Of a stretch of DNA of 47,693 nt, positions 35,800-45,869 are shown piece by piece; within the stretch, counting starts at the first letter, position 1, and each line of letters begins with the position of its first letter. The DNA comes from Brachyspira sp. Lineage in GTDB: Bacteria; Spirochaetota; Brachyspiria; Brachyspirales; Brachyspiraceae. The notes below the pieces were generated by a model. It worked only from the letters and a program-made list of their open reading frames with translations, searched no databases and was not told where the DNA came from. Made by a program: the position numbers and the translations under genes. The stretch covers positions 1 to 47,693 of the forward strand of contig NZ_JARHYI010000003.1 of assembly GCF_029258575.1 (NCBI RefSeq), in the 5' to 3' direction.

Positions 35800-35855
35800 A
35801 ATAATAAATAAAAAAAGAGAGAGTTTTTATACCCTTCCTTTTTTTATTTATTATT
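35800..35855. terminator. Long bidirectional hairpin terminator
   Basis: An 18-bp perfect inverted repeat (35800-35817 and 35838-35855) with a 20-nt loop and A/T-run arms lies between the convergent ankyrin and lpxD genes. The T-rich descending arm in each direction fits a terminator shared by both. Confidence 0.75.
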
Positions 35856-35862
35856 AATTAAA

Positions 35863-36903
35863 TTATTTTTTTCTTTTTATTTTTACCCTGAAATGTTCTT
35901 CTGCTAATTCAATTAATTCAGGTAATTTTTGCTCAGCAATCATTTTTAATTTTTCTCTTTCCATATTTTGTGCAGGAGTACCAAGCATTATAGAGTTTGA
36001 AGTTATTTTTACATTTGACATAACAGCAGTTCTTCCTCCCAATATAACCCTATCTCCTAATGTTACATGATCGGCTAAAGCAGCCTGTCCTCCCAATATA
36101 CAATGATGTCCTATTTTAGAACTTCCTGCAATTCCCACTTGAGATACTATTATAGAATGCTCTCCTATATCGCAATTATGTGCTATTTGAACCAAATTAT
36201 CTATTTTTACGCCTTCTTTTATTATTGTAGAACCTAAAGTAGCTCTATCAACACAAACATTCGCCCCAATTTCTACATCATTTTCTATAATAGCATTTCC
36301 TCTTTGAGGTATTTTCATCTGTTTACCGTCTACTTCAAAAAAACCAAAACCGTCATTTCCTATAACAGTAGAAGAACCAATGATAACCCTGTCTTTTATT
36401 ATGCATCTATTATGAATAGAAACATTAGCATATATAATACAATTCTCTCCTACAACTACATCATCTCCCAAAAATACATTAGCTTCTATAACAGATCCTT
36501 TACCTATTATAGTATTTTTTCCTATATGGGCATTATCTCCTATATACACATTATCCGCTATATTTGTATTTTCTTTTATTACGGCAGTTTTTTCTATTGT
36601 TCCTAATGGATATTTTTTATCTTCAAATAATATATAAAGTAGTTTAATGAATATTTCTTTAGGATTATTATGTATTAATATAGTTTTGTTTTTTAAATCT
36701 TTCAATTCATTTGCAGTTTCTTCTCTTAATACCAATGCATTTGCCTTGCTATTTAAAGCTGTTTCAAGATATTTATTATTATCTATGCATACTATAGAGT
36801 TTTCTATTATATCATTTATTGGAGAGAGCGTGGATATTTCTATATTTTCATCGCCTATGATTTTTTTTGCCTTAATAAAATTATTTATAACATTTACTTT
36901 CAT
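35863..36903 (-). CDS. lpxD: UDP-3-O-acylglucosamine N-acyltransferase
   Basis: A 346-residue enzyme that adds the second acyl chain to UDP-3-O-acyl-glucosamine in lipid A synthesis. The N-terminal uridine-binding domain (1-100) is followed by a left-handed beta-helix of hexapeptide repeats (about 104-320), with VIGNDGFGF and [12 protein letters not shown], where H242 matches the catalytic His. The C-terminal helix is short and basic. It is the last gene of the tamB-bamA-ompH-lpxD set, but a hairpin terminator lies directly upstream (36928-36964), so its expression is probably set by read-through. The SD TAGGAG is 11 nt from the ATG, rather far. No lpxA or fabZ follows. Confidence 0.95.
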   Translation of the reverse strand: MKVNVINNFIKAKKIIGDENIEISTLSPINDIIENSIVCIDNNKYLETALNSKANALVLREETANELKDLKNKTILIHNNPKEIFIKLLYILFEDKKYPLGTIEKTAVIKENTNIADNVYIGDNAHIGKNTIIGKGSVIEANVFLGDDVVVGENCIIYANVSIHNRCIIKDRVIIGSSTVIGNDGFGFFEVDGKQMKIPQRGNAIIENDVEIGANVCVDRATLGSTIIKEGVKIDNLVQIAHNCDIGEHSIIVSQVGIAGSSKIGHHCILGGQAALADHVTLGDRVILGGRTAVMSNVKITSNSIMLGTPAQNMEREKLKMIAEQKLPELIELAEEHFRVKIKRKK

Positions 36904-36927
36904 AATATATTATTCTCCTAATTAAAA

Positions 36928-36964
36928 AACTAAAATGCACTAAAAAAATTAATGCATTTTAGTT
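36928..36964 (-). terminator. Intra-operon hairpin terminator before lpxD
   Basis: AACTAAAATGCA (36928-36939) and TGCATTTTAGTT (36953-36964) form a perfect 12-bp stem with a 13-nt loop. On the minus strand it is followed by six T residues (36929-36924) and then almost at once by the lpxD SD, leaving no room for a separate promoter. Confidence 0.7.
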
Positions 36965-36994
36965 ATTTTTAATTTTATTTAATTATTATTTTTA

Positions 36995-37423
36995 TTATTT
37001 TTTCAAAGAATTTCTAACATTAGCTATAACAGCATCTGTAATATCAAAATTTCTATCAGCATAAAGTATTGAATGTTCAGTTCTTTCCAAGATTAAAGTA
37101 TATCCCTCTTTTTTTACTATAGCAATAAGAGCAGCAGCTACCTGTCTTTTTACCTCTCCTCTTAATGAATAATCTCTATTATTATTTTGAATTATAGAAG
37201 TATCTTCATTATTTGCTTGATTTTCCTGAGATCTATACTGTTCTAATTTTTCTTTTAATTTATTATTAAGTTCCTGATCATTAGTGATTTCTTTAATAAC
37301 TCTTTCAATATCAATATATCCAACTTTTGTAAGTCTATATGATTGTGTAAATACATTAGGACTTATAATTGATACTGTAAGTACTGCTATGAATAATAAA
37401 CTCATGATATAATATTTTTTCAT
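36995..37423 (-). CDS. Periplasmic OmpH/Skp-like chaperone
   Basis: A 142-residue secreted protein with a signal peptide (about 1-27). The mature part opens with KVGYIDIERVIKEI, the conserved first strand and helix of OmpH/Skp, then a short Gln/Asn/Glu-rich helix and a second strand YTLILERTEHSILYADRN leading to the terminal DITDAVIANV helix. The coiled-coil arms are short compared with Escherichia coli Skp. Skp-like trimers hold unfolded outer-membrane proteins on the way to BamA, which is encoded immediately upstream. AAGGAG precedes the ATG. The gap to bamA is 25 nt. Confidence 0.85.
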   Translation of the reverse strand: MKKYYIMSLLFIAVLTVSIISPNVFTQSYRLTKVGYIDIERVIKEITNDQELNNKLKEKLEQYRSQENQANNEDTSIIQNNNRDYSLRGEVKRQVAAALIAIVKKEGYTLILERTEHSILYADRNFDITDAVIANVRNSLKK

Positions 37424-37448
37424 TTCTATCTCCTTAAAATTTAATATA

Positions 37449-40082
37449 TTAATAGAATGGATGATTCATAGTAAATGCTATTCCCCATCCTCTTCCAAAC
37501 CATTTTCCTAATGGAGTAAATCCGTCACCTTCAAAATCTTGAAAACCTTTACCAAAACCAACATCATTTTTATTGTATACGAATCTCTTAGCAACATAGA
37601 ATCTTATATTAAATATCGGTATTGTAAGTCTTAAACCAACACCAACAGAATATATATATTGAGAAGGATCAAATATATCTTTAATATCCATAAATTGAGA
37701 AGGATAAGTTTTAGCATCTCCGTCCTGATTCCATCCAGTACTTCCTGGCATCCATAATTGACCTGCATCCAAGAATGTAACGAATCCCATAGTTTTTGGT
37801 ATGATAGGTATACGAAGTTCAGCAAAGAATCTTACTTTTGCCCTTCCGTAACTCCAAGAATCGATAGTTGCTGTTCCATCGGAATTAGGAGTTCCTTTCA
37901 TATCATATGTTGATAAACCTCTGTTTTTCTTAAATATAGTATATTTAGAAGTATCCCATCCGCGTACATCTTCAAATGGATTAAGATAATAAAGTACATC
38001 GGCATCATTTTGTAAAGGAAGACCAGGTGTTGCTATGATTTGTCCTATTTCCCCATAGAATGCAAATGAAAGCCATTTTGTAGCAGGTACAGCCAAGAAT
38101 CCTGTTAAATTAAGTCTTGTTAATTGTGTATGTCCGAAGTATAAATCAACCATACCTCTTAAGAAACTTCCTTTTGTAGGATTTAAATAATCATTTCTAC
38201 TATCTCTAAGAAGAGAGTATGATACAATGAATGTAGTAAACCAATCACTTTCCCATCTTTGGAAAGAACCGTCTTTTTTATTAACTCTATGTATTAAATA
38301 TTTTTTAATATCATTAAGTACATAATTAGGACCATTAGCATTTGCACCCTGATCATGCCATTGCTGATACTGCTGTACTATAGTATCGAATGTTATGAAT
38401 GTAGAGTAATAATCTGCAAAATAGTAACCAAGTCTGATTATACCTTCAAAACCATGCCTTGTATAATATGAATATTTAGGTTCTCCAAACTGTCCTTTTC
38501 CTATAGTATATCCTGTGTTTATGCCTTCATTAAAGTATGATAAATCAACCCCCAAATATATAGGCAAATTAAGTAAATAAGGCTCAGCAAAATTAACAGC
38601 TATACGTTTTTGAGTTTCACCGAATTCTCCGCTTAATCCAAGCTGAAGTCCTCTTCCCAAGAAGTTATTTTCTCTTATAGAAGCAAATATTTTGAAACCT
38701 GAACCTGTAGAGAAACCGCCTCCTCCAGAAACCATAGCTGTTTTACCCTCAGAAACATTTAAATTTAATTCCATAAGTCCTTCAGCAGAACCAGGCTTTA
38801 CTCCCAAATTAAGATTGTCAAAAAACTGAGTATTATATAGTCTTTCCTGAACTCTTTGTATTTTTGTAGTATTAAATACTTCTCCCGGTTTTATATCTAT
38901 ATATCTTTCTATAACGAAATCTTTTGTTTTAGTATTTCCAGATATTGTTATATTTTCTATATGTGCTTTATCATTTTCTACTATATCGTACATTATATTC
39001 ACTATTTTATTTTCTTCATTAACTGTTATTACAGGTATAACTTGTCTGAATATATATCCTCTTTCAGAATATTTATTTTGTATTCCCTGATAATCTGTCA
39101 TATGATAGGTATAATTATATAATGCACCTTTTTTTGCTTTTATGTCTTTTTGTATATTTTCTGAAGGTATAATAAAGTTTCCTTTAAATCCTATATCTCC
39201 AAAATAATATTTATCTCCTTCAGTAACATAAATATCTATTATCAAATCCTGTTCATTTTTAATTTCTGGATTACGCCATTGATATGTAAATTTAACATTA
39301 TCTACTTTAGCTCTATAATAACCTCTATCAGCATAATATTTTACTATTTTAGTTTTATCTTCTTCAAATTTAAACTCATTGAATTTACCAAGAGCCATAA
39401 ATCCGTTTTCTTTTGTAGACATCTGCCTTTTAAGTTCATTTGCTGAGAAGTGAGTATTTCCATGAAATCTTATATTTGCTACTTTTACTTCATTTCCTTC
39501 AACTATATTCATCTGTACTAAAACATCTGAAGTATCAGGATTTTCTATAACTTTAGGCTCAACATAAGCTTTCAAATATCCCTTATCCTGATAATTGGTT
39601 ATAATAGCATTAACCGCATCATTTAATTTTTGAGGTATATAAGGGTCTCCAGCTTTCATTATAGGTTTAACAGCATCATTTAAAGCCGTTTTGCTTAAAC
39701 GCTTATTTCCATTATATTCTATATCTTTTATTATAAATCTTTCTGATACTACAATATTGAGTACAACACCATCATCTTCTCTATTGGCATCAACTGCAAC
39801 TCTGTCAAATAACTGAGTTGCAAACAATTTTTTTACAGCTTCATTGATTTTTGTTCTTTGAAATTTACTTCCAGCCTTTATTGGGAAATTATTTTTTATT
39901 TGATCCTCTGTAAGTCTTGCTGCTCCTGTAACATCTATACGATTTATTACAAGTCCTTCATATACAGCTATGTTTTTTGCTGTTTGTAAATTTGCAAAAT
40001 CACTTTCAGCCGCTATTAGTAATACAGCAGTAAGTACAAAAAAAGAAAATAAAATAATGCAATTTTTCCTAATAAACTTCAC
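37449..40082 (-). CDS. bamA: Outer-membrane assembly protein BamA
   Basis: An 877-residue precursor of the central beta-barrel insertase. A signal peptide (about 1-26) is followed by five POTRA domains, the first starting VINRIDVTGAARLTEDQIKN, and by a C-terminal Omp85 barrel ending in the aromatic HPFY. The barrel contains the VRGW-type loop 6 (EDVRGWDTSKYTIF). Start: GTG 40082 is preceded by GGTGGAG with 6-nt spacing and begins MKFIRKNCIILFSFF; an upstream in-frame GTG (40094) lies before that SD and is rejected. The start overlaps the tamB stop as TAGTG, so translation is coupled. No lipoprotein partners (BamB-E) are in the window. Confidence 0.96.
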   Translation of the reverse strand: MKFIRKNCIILFSFFVLTAVLLIAAESDFANLQTAKNIAVYEGLVINRIDVTGAARLTEDQIKNNFPIKAGSKFQRTKINEAVKKLFATQLFDRVAVDANREDDGVVLNIVVSERFIIKDIEYNGNKRLSKTALNDAVKPIMKAGDPYIPQKLNDAVNAIITNYQDKGYLKAYVEPKVIENPDTSDVLVQMNIVEGNEVKVANIRFHGNTHFSANELKRQMSTKENGFMALGKFNEFKFEEDKTKIVKYYADRGYYRAKVDNVKFTYQWRNPEIKNEQDLIIDIYVTEGDKYYFGDIGFKGNFIIPSENIQKDIKAKKGALYNYTYHMTDYQGIQNKYSERGYIFRQVIPVITVNEENKIVNIMYDIVENDKAHIENITISGNTKTKDFVIERYIDIKPGEVFNTTKIQRVQERLYNTQFFDNLNLGVKPGSAEGLMELNLNVSEGKTAMVSGGGGFSTGSGFKIFASIRENNFLGRGLQLGLSGEFGETQKRIAVNFAEPYLLNLPIYLGVDLSYFNEGINTGYTIGKGQFGEPKYSYYTRHGFEGIIRLGYYFADYYSTFITFDTIVQQYQQWHDQGANANGPNYVLNDIKKYLIHRVNKKDGSFQRWESDWFTTFIVSYSLLRDSRNDYLNPTKGSFLRGMVDLYFGHTQLTRLNLTGFLAVPATKWLSFAFYGEIGQIIATPGLPLQNDADVLYYLNPFEDVRGWDTSKYTIFKKNRGLSTYDMKGTPNSDGTATIDSWSYGRAKVRFFAELRIPIIPKTMGFVTFLDAGQLWMPGSTGWNQDGDAKTYPSQFMDIKDIFDPSQYIYSVGVGLRLTIPIFNIRFYVAKRFVYNKNDVGFGKGFQDFEGDGFTPLGKWFGRGWGIAFTMNHPFY

Positions 40083-43000
40083 TAGAATCTCCACCGAGTA
40101 ACTATGTTAAAATCTTGTCCTTTTCCAATTATATCGAAAGGATTTATTTTATACTCAAAAACAAAATTTGCAAGCTTATAATTTTTTAATAAAGACACTT
40201 CAAAGCCGAATTGATGGTCAAAATAGTAAGGATCTATAGGTTTTCCATTCAAACTAGGTTTTGATGTATCATTAACTCTATAAGTAACATCGTATTTTAA
40301 ATATAAATATTTAGAAACATATTTACCTACACCAACACTTGTATTATCCCAAACAGATGTAGGGCTTATACTATTATTATTTGTTACAAATAGAAGGTTA
40401 TTTACAACAGTAGGGCTTAAGTTGATATAATCTATTCCTAAGAATTGTCTGAACCATCTTTCTACTGGTCTTAACACTGTACTTCTTAATAGTAAGTCAC
40501 TGTAATTCATAGTAAGCTGCTGAAGTTGATCATTATTTACGGTATTTCTATTTGCTGTACTATCTGCAAACATCTGTTCTTCTCTATTTCCAAAAGTTCC
40601 TTGAGGTATTCCTGCAAGCTGATTTACTTGATACTGTCCTAAAGCAGGTATAGTATAGAATTTTACAGGAGATGATGTTCCGTCTTTAGAAGATATCAAT
40701 TGGGAAAGTCTTGAATTCATTTCCATATACAAAGTAACATTTTCACCTGTTAATTCATTTTCAAAAGACTGCGAACTTGCATTGGCAGTTGTAGGATAAT
40801 ATTTCTTGTATGTATATGCAGTTGCCGCTATTATAGGATCTAAACTGTTATTAGGCGGGAATGTAACAGAGCCGTCTTCCAATTGATAAATATTTTGCAA
40901 GTAATATATACTTCCCCTTTCTACATTTACAGTTCCTGCAAGTTCTATCCCTTCCATAAGAGTATTATAAACTCTAATTTTAGATCCTTCTTCAAGATAA
41001 ACATCTCCCACTAAGTTATGAGCTACTCTTACCTGTCTCCAAGCCTCTATTGTGAAATCCCAATAAATTTTACTTAATATACCATAAACTCTTTCTTTAT
41101 ATGTATTTTGCGATGATATAGAAAGCTGTACATCACTTTTCATTAATGTTAATATTCCACCGATTCTAGGTGTGGCTATATTTCCTCCTACAGTGATATC
41201 CACATGCACAGGACCTTTTACTTTAACAATTCCCAAATTAAGATTACCGTCTAAAAGTCCTAACTGTTCATCAGAAGACAATAAATCAAATGCCATATAG
41301 TTTATAGTATTTTTGAAAATTTCTGCTTCGCCTGTTATACTTAAATTCTTTTTTTTCTTTGAAGTGAAAGTTAAATTATTAACATTAAATGTATGTCCGT
41401 CAAAATTAAAATCTACTATTGTATCATCAAATATATCATTAAAGTATGCTATTTTTATCTTTTTGCCATGTCCCAAAAATCTTCCGTCAATAGCAACATT
41501 ATCAGAATCTCCATGTATATGGGCGTATAATGTATATGGATTTCCATCTACCATGAAATTTGTAGGAGATGAATTTATTTCTGTAAATAATACATTGAAT
41601 ATTTCAAAAACTTCTACATTTATTATGTCTGATGTAACTAATAAATCAACCTGATCTTTTCTAGTATTTCTTATTACTCCATTTATATTAAGCATATCAT
41701 TATTATCATAAATATATTTTATATCTGTTTTAGTGTTTCCATTTTCTTTATATAAGAAGCCATTTATACCATGCTTTTTCGTGTTTGTAAATACAATGCT
41801 TTCACCATCATATGTAACAGTAGTACCAAATTCAGGAATTTTTCTTTTATTTATTTTGATAGGTGTAGTTTGTATCCTATATTCCTGTTTACCATCTGGC
41901 AATTTTCTCATATTATAATCTATGGTTCCAGAATATGAACTTAAAAATACAAGATTATTTATTTCTACTTTCATATTTTGAAGTTCTTTTGAGAAATAAG
42001 CATAAGGAATTTTTACCTGCTGTTTTTTTACAAAAGTTTTTGCAGCAAGAATTCCAAATTCTCCAGTTTTGGTTATTAAAACATCTTTTACTTCCAGTTC
42101 ATTTTCTCTATAATATCCAGTTAAAGATATATCAAATTGCATTCCCGGTATTTGAAATTCTTTTACATCAAATTTTTCAAGATATATTACAGGATTATTC
42201 ATCAAACCTATTATAGTAGCATTGGCAGTTAATATACCATAAGCCTTTCCGCTAATATCAAAAGGTAAATGATTAATAGTTATTTTTCCATATATATTAT
42301 TTTTATTTATTGAAGTATCTATAGCAAATATACCATCATTATCTATATCTTTTAATAAAGCCGTGAATTTCGCAATACCATCACTAGAACTTAATATTCC
42401 ATCTCCAGATACTCTGTTCTCCCCATAATCTAAAATAATATTTGTAAACATTATACTTTGATTAGATAATTCAAATTGTGTATTCAAAGCAAATATAGGT
42501 GCTAAATTTTTATTGGCTTTAACATTACCATGCATATATATAGGACTTTGAGTGTAATTATTTATATCTACATCTACATTAATATCAATATCTTTTATAC
42601 TTAATATTTTAGGAGTTTTAATATTCAAATCCATCAAACCATTTGTAGTGATTGATCCGCTTGCTATTAATTCTGATCCATCAGTAGATGCATATATTAT
42701 TTTATTTCCATTTGTGGAAGTAGTTGTAAAACCATTGAGTCCATAATCGCCTGCTGGAGTATTAATATTTCCATTCATTTTGATATTGAAATTTTTATCG
42801 TATTCTATTTTAGCATTAGCATTTATACCTCCGCTTTCAGATAATCTGTAATAAATATCTTCAATATCTATTGTATTTTTATAGGCAGATATTCCTATTC
42901 TTATTAAATATTCCTCTGTATATATTTTTTTAGATGATGCTTTTAATACATGAACATTACCTTTACCGCCTGTATATGCCGCATTACTCATGCTATAATC

Positions 43001-44530
43001 AATATTTAATGATGATAAATTATCTATTATATTCTGTCCTAATAGTACTACGAATATTTCTTGAGGTATTATTCCTCTTGCTGTTGCTAATACGGGTTCT
43101 TTATCATCTAAACAGTAGCTTGCATAAAAAGGCTGTCCATATCTATTATCCACTAAATTTAGAGATATTCTTTTTTCAGGTTTTCTATATGAAAATTCAA
43201 ATGTTAATGGATTTTCCATAGAATTAGCATAGCTGAGAGAAGATATTGTGAATCTTGATTTTATTTCATCATTATCTGCACTTACAGGTTTCAAATATAA
43301 TTTTGTTGATAAATAATTAGCACCAGCCTTTATATCATTAACATTTAAAGAAAGCTTGCTAGATATAGGGTCATCTAAAGGTATTACCCCTCTTGCTATA
43401 ATATCACCTTCCAAAATATTAATATAAGCATTTGAAAGAATTATACTATTATTTGTAAGATTGGCATCTACTAAAACATTGAATAATTTATCTCTTACAT
43501 TCAAATTAAAATCTATATGAGAAGCTTCTTTTCTATCAAGTGAATAATATCCGTATACATTTAATTTGGCATCTCTAAATGTATTTATTGAATTGCTTAT
43601 AGTTGTTATTGTTTTATTATCCAATTTCACAAATTTATAAATAATAGGTGTATCCAAAGCTATATTCATTAATTTGTATATATTGTCTTTGGTTATTTTT
43701 ACATTTGTTATAGAGAAATATGAATCTCTGCTGTTATAATTGTATTGAAGGTTCATAAGGTCATTGTTATTTTCATTCTTTATTCCTGCTTCTAATACAT
43801 TATATTTATTAGTGATATAAAGTTTATAATCAAATAAATCGCCATGTTCATCTTGTGCGTATATTTTTGAATTGATTTCTGATAAATTAGTTGTACTTTG
43901 TAAAGAGAAATTTATTAATGTTTTATCAGGTAAGTTTAAATTATATGAAAGAAAATAGCCATAATCTTTAAAATTACCATTTAAAGAATTTAGAGATACT
44001 TCTGTAACATTATTGTCATCAACTATTTTGGCAGAGAAATTATTTATTTTAATATTTTTATCAATAAACATAGCAATAATATTATTAACTATTTCAACCA
44101 CATCCTGATTAGAAGTTTGATTAGTATTATTGCTTTTGAATATTGATGTATCCATAAGTACTGGATAAAAATTGGCATTATTTATATTTATGTCGCTTAG
44201 AAGATATAATGGATCTCTTTTTATAAATATTCTAAAAATATTAAATCTTAAAGAGGCTCTATCCATATTGAAAAATTCTTCTGGGTTATTTTTAGAATAT
44301 AATTTAATATTATCCAAAACTAATTCTAATTTATAAGATATGCTTATATCTGATATATATATATTTATAGGGCTTACTTTATTTATATATGCAATCACAT
44401 TATCCAAATATTTTTGTTTATTAGATAATACCAATGATACACTAAATAAAGCAGGTATTATAAAAGCTAACAAAGTTGTAGCTATATACATTCTAAATCT
44501 GGAATATCTATTTTTTTTACGCAAATACAA
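40082..44530 (-). CDS. tamB: TamB-like AsmA/DUF490 lipid-transport protein
   Basis: A 1482-residue protein with an N-terminal membrane anchor (about 12-33) and a very long beta-rich periplasmic body, ending in the DUF490 (TamB) domain over about the last 350 residues (GTVNVERGSIYYLQNIYQLE, then LLRSTVLRPVERWFRQFLG). TamB-type proteins span the periplasm as a hydrophobic groove, probably moving phospholipid to the outer membrane, and work with an Omp85 protein; here that would be BamA, since no TamA gene is present. The first possible start is TTG 44530; TTG 44524 has better SD spacing (GGGA, 8 nt). It is the first gene of the operon behind a near-perfect promoter. Confidence 0.93.
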   Translation of the reverse strand: MYLRKKNRYSRFRMYIATTLLAFIIPALFSVSLVLSNKQKYLDNVIAYINKVSPINIYISDISISYKLELVLDNIKLYSKNNPEEFFNMDRASLRFNIFRIFIKRDPLYLLSDININNANFYPVLMDTSIFKSNNTNQTSNQDVVEIVNNIIAMFIDKNIKINNFSAKIVDDNNVTEVSLNSLNGNFKDYGYFLSYNLNLPDKTLINFSLQSTTNLSEINSKIYAQDEHGDLFDYKLYITNKYNVLEAGIKNENNNDLMNLQYNYNSRDSYFSITNVKITKDNIYKLMNIALDTPIIYKFVKLDNKTITTISNSINTFRDAKLNVYGYYSLDRKEASHIDFNLNVRDKLFNVLVDANLTNNSIILSNAYINILEGDIIARGVIPLDDPISSKLSLNVNDIKAGANYLSTKLYLKPVSADNDEIKSRFTISSLSYANSMENPLTFEFSYRKPEKRISLNLVDNRYGQPFYASYCLDDKEPVLATARGIIPQEIFVVLLGQNIIDNLSSLNIDYSMSNAAYTGGKGNVHVLKASSKKIYTEEYLIRIGISAYKNTIDIEDIYYRLSESGGINANAKIEYDKNFNIKMNGNINTPAGDYGLNGFTTTSTNGNKIIYASTDGSELIASGSITTNGLMDLNIKTPKILSIKDIDINVDVDINNYTQSPIYMHGNVKANKNLAPIFALNTQFELSNQSIMFTNIILDYGENRVSGDGILSSSDGIAKFTALLKDIDNDGIFAIDTSINKNNIYGKITINHLPFDISGKAYGILTANATIIGLMNNPVIYLEKFDVKEFQIPGMQFDISLTGYYRENELEVKDVLITKTGEFGILAAKTFVKKQQVKIPYAYFSKELQNMKVEINNLVFLSSYSGTIDYNMRKLPDGKQEYRIQTTPIKINKRKIPEFGTTVTYDGESIVFTNTKKHGINGFLYKENGNTKTDIKYIYDNNDMLNINGVIRNTRKDQVDLLVTSDIINVEVFEIFNVLFTEINSSPTNFMVDGNPYTLYAHIHGDSDNVAIDGRFLGHGKKIKIAYFNDIFDDTIVDFNFDGHTFNVNNLTFTSKKKKNLSITGEAEIFKNTINYMAFDLLSSDEQLGLLDGNLNLGIVKVKGPVHVDITVGGNIATPRIGGILTLMKSDVQLSISSQNTYKERVYGILSKIYWDFTIEAWRQVRVAHNLVGDVYLEEGSKIRVYNTLMEGIELAGTVNVERGSIYYLQNIYQLEDGSVTFPPNNSLDPIIAATAYTYKKYYPTTANASSQSFENELTGENVTLYMEMNSRLSQLISSKDGTSSPVKFYTIPALGQYQVNQLAGIPQGTFGNREEQMFADSTANRNTVNNDQLQQLTMNYSDLLLRSTVLRPVERWFRQFLGIDYINLSPTVVNNLLFVTNNNSISPTSVWDNTSVGVGKYVSKYLYLKYDVTYRVNDTSKPSLNGKPIDPYYFDHQFGFEVSLLKNYKLANFVFEYKINPFDIIGKGQDFNIVTRWRF

Positions 44531-44554
44531 TTCCCATTTATAAATATAATTTAC

Positions 44555-44583
44555 ATTATATAATATAACCTATATTATGTCAA
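44555..44583 (-). promoter_or_regulatory. Consensus promoter of the tamB-bamA operon
   Basis: On the minus strand TTGACA (44583-44578), exactly 17 bp, TATAAT (44560-44555): a full consensus match. The start site near 44548 leaves an 18-24 nt leader before tamB. Confidence 0.85.
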
Positions 44584-44730
44584 AATTGTTATATTTTAAT
44601 TATTAATTCTCGGAATTTATACATCTGTATATTAAAGTATTGATATCGTTTTTTTTTTGAAACTTTTTAGTACATAAAAAATATTCATTTTTATATGAAA
44701 TTCCAAAAAATCGTAAGTTAAATAATTTCT

Positions 44731-44759
44731 TTGACAATTTTCTATTTTTTTGATATATT
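44731..44759 (+). promoter_or_regulatory. Strong promoter of the 345-residue unknown gene
   Basis: TTGACA (44731-44736), 17-bp spacer, TATATT (44754-44759), the same elements as the 6S-like RNA promoter. TAGGAG follows at 44768-44773. Confidence 0.75.
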
Positions 44760-44780
44760 TTTTAAGTTAGGAGTTTAATT

Positions 44781-45818
44781 ATGCAGGTGTATCATGAAAA
44801 ACTATTAAAAACTTTGGAAATGTATCAGAATGATTTTGATAATATAGTAAATAATTTCTTTAATGATAAAGAGAAATATGATTCTTTAATTAATAAATAT
44901 TCATGCGATACTGAAGATGAAGTTGATAAAAATTATCTTCTTAGAGCAAGACTTTCTTTTTCTATTATATATTATAAAAATTTAAATGCTTTAAATAAAG
45001 AAGCTGTAAAGAATATAATTATACATTTATTTAATGAAGAATTAAAAGACAGAAAAACTTCTAAATATAAAGGTATAGGAATAGCATTAGAATCTTTAAC
45101 TTTTCTTCTTAATAAATATAATAAAGATAATAAGTCTTTATTTGATGAGGCTAAAAAAGCTAATTCTGACTGCAGTATGGGCTATGACAGTAATGTAAGG
45201 TTTGAAACTGATATTGAAAAATTAACTATTCAGTATTGTATGCATTATGCTTTGGAATTGGGTTTTAAAGATTTATATTATGAGCTTATAGATATATGGA
45301 AATCAAGCATAACTAATTGGGACAGAATAAATTTAGAGAGATTAAGAGATTTGGAAATTGAGATAGGAAATAAAGATGGGGAGCTTGAGGCAAATAAAAA
45401 ACTTTACAGCATTGCTAAAAATGATTATGATAAAAATAACCAAAATCAAATGCTTGCAAAAAAATATTTATTTTATTTAATTTCATATTTGAGCAATTAT
45501 ATAGAAAATTTAATAAAACTTTCAAATTATGATGAGGCTATGAATATTATTTTAATGAATATTGATGAGATAAAATCTATAAATAATAATGCTTTCTATA
45601 ATATTCATGCGGGATTATCAATAACAGATAATGCTTTAAAAATCATAATCAATACAGATATAAATGATAAAACTAATTCATTATGGGATTTTATAAAATT
45701 AGCATTTGTAAATGAGCATAATCCTTATTCAAAAACTGTTTATGATAATTGTATAAAAGCTTCCGAAAAGATGAATGATTTAGAATTGAAAGACAAGGTT
45801 TTGAAAGAAATCAAATAA
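44781..45818 (+). CDS. Alpha-helical hypothetical protein, TPR-like
   Basis: A 345-residue cytoplasmic protein with no signal peptide or membrane segment. It is almost wholly helical and rich in Tyr, Leu, Asn and Lys, with repeated helix pairs (YYELIDIWKSSITNW, DGELEANKKLYSIAKNDYDK, LIKLSNYDEAMNIILMNIDE) that suggest TPR-like repeats without a clean consensus. I recognise no family. The start ATG 44781 has TAGGAG at 7-nt spacing and a near-consensus promoter, so it should be well expressed. It ends 51 nt before the HsdR start, but that gene may have its own promoter. A role in restriction or defence is possible but unsupported. Confidence 0.75.
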   Translation: MQVYHEKLLKTLEMYQNDFDNIVNNFFNDKEKYDSLINKYSCDTEDEVDKNYLLRARLSFSIIYYKNLNALNKEAVKNIIIHLFNEELKDRKTSKYKGIGIALESLTFLLNKYNKDNKSLFDEAKKANSDCSMGYDSNVRFETDIEKLTIQYCMHYALELGFKDLYYELIDIWKSSITNWDRINLERLRDLEIEIGNKDGELEANKKLYSIAKNDYDKNNQNQMLAKKYLFYLISYLSNYIENLIKLSNYDEAMNIILMNIDEIKSINNNAFYNIHAGLSITDNALKIIINTDINDKTNSLWDFIKLAFVNEHNPYSKTVYDNCIKASEKMNDLELKDKVLKEIK

Positions 45819-45869
45819 ATTATTTGTATTAATATAGAAATATCATATAAAATATACTATCATTTAAAT

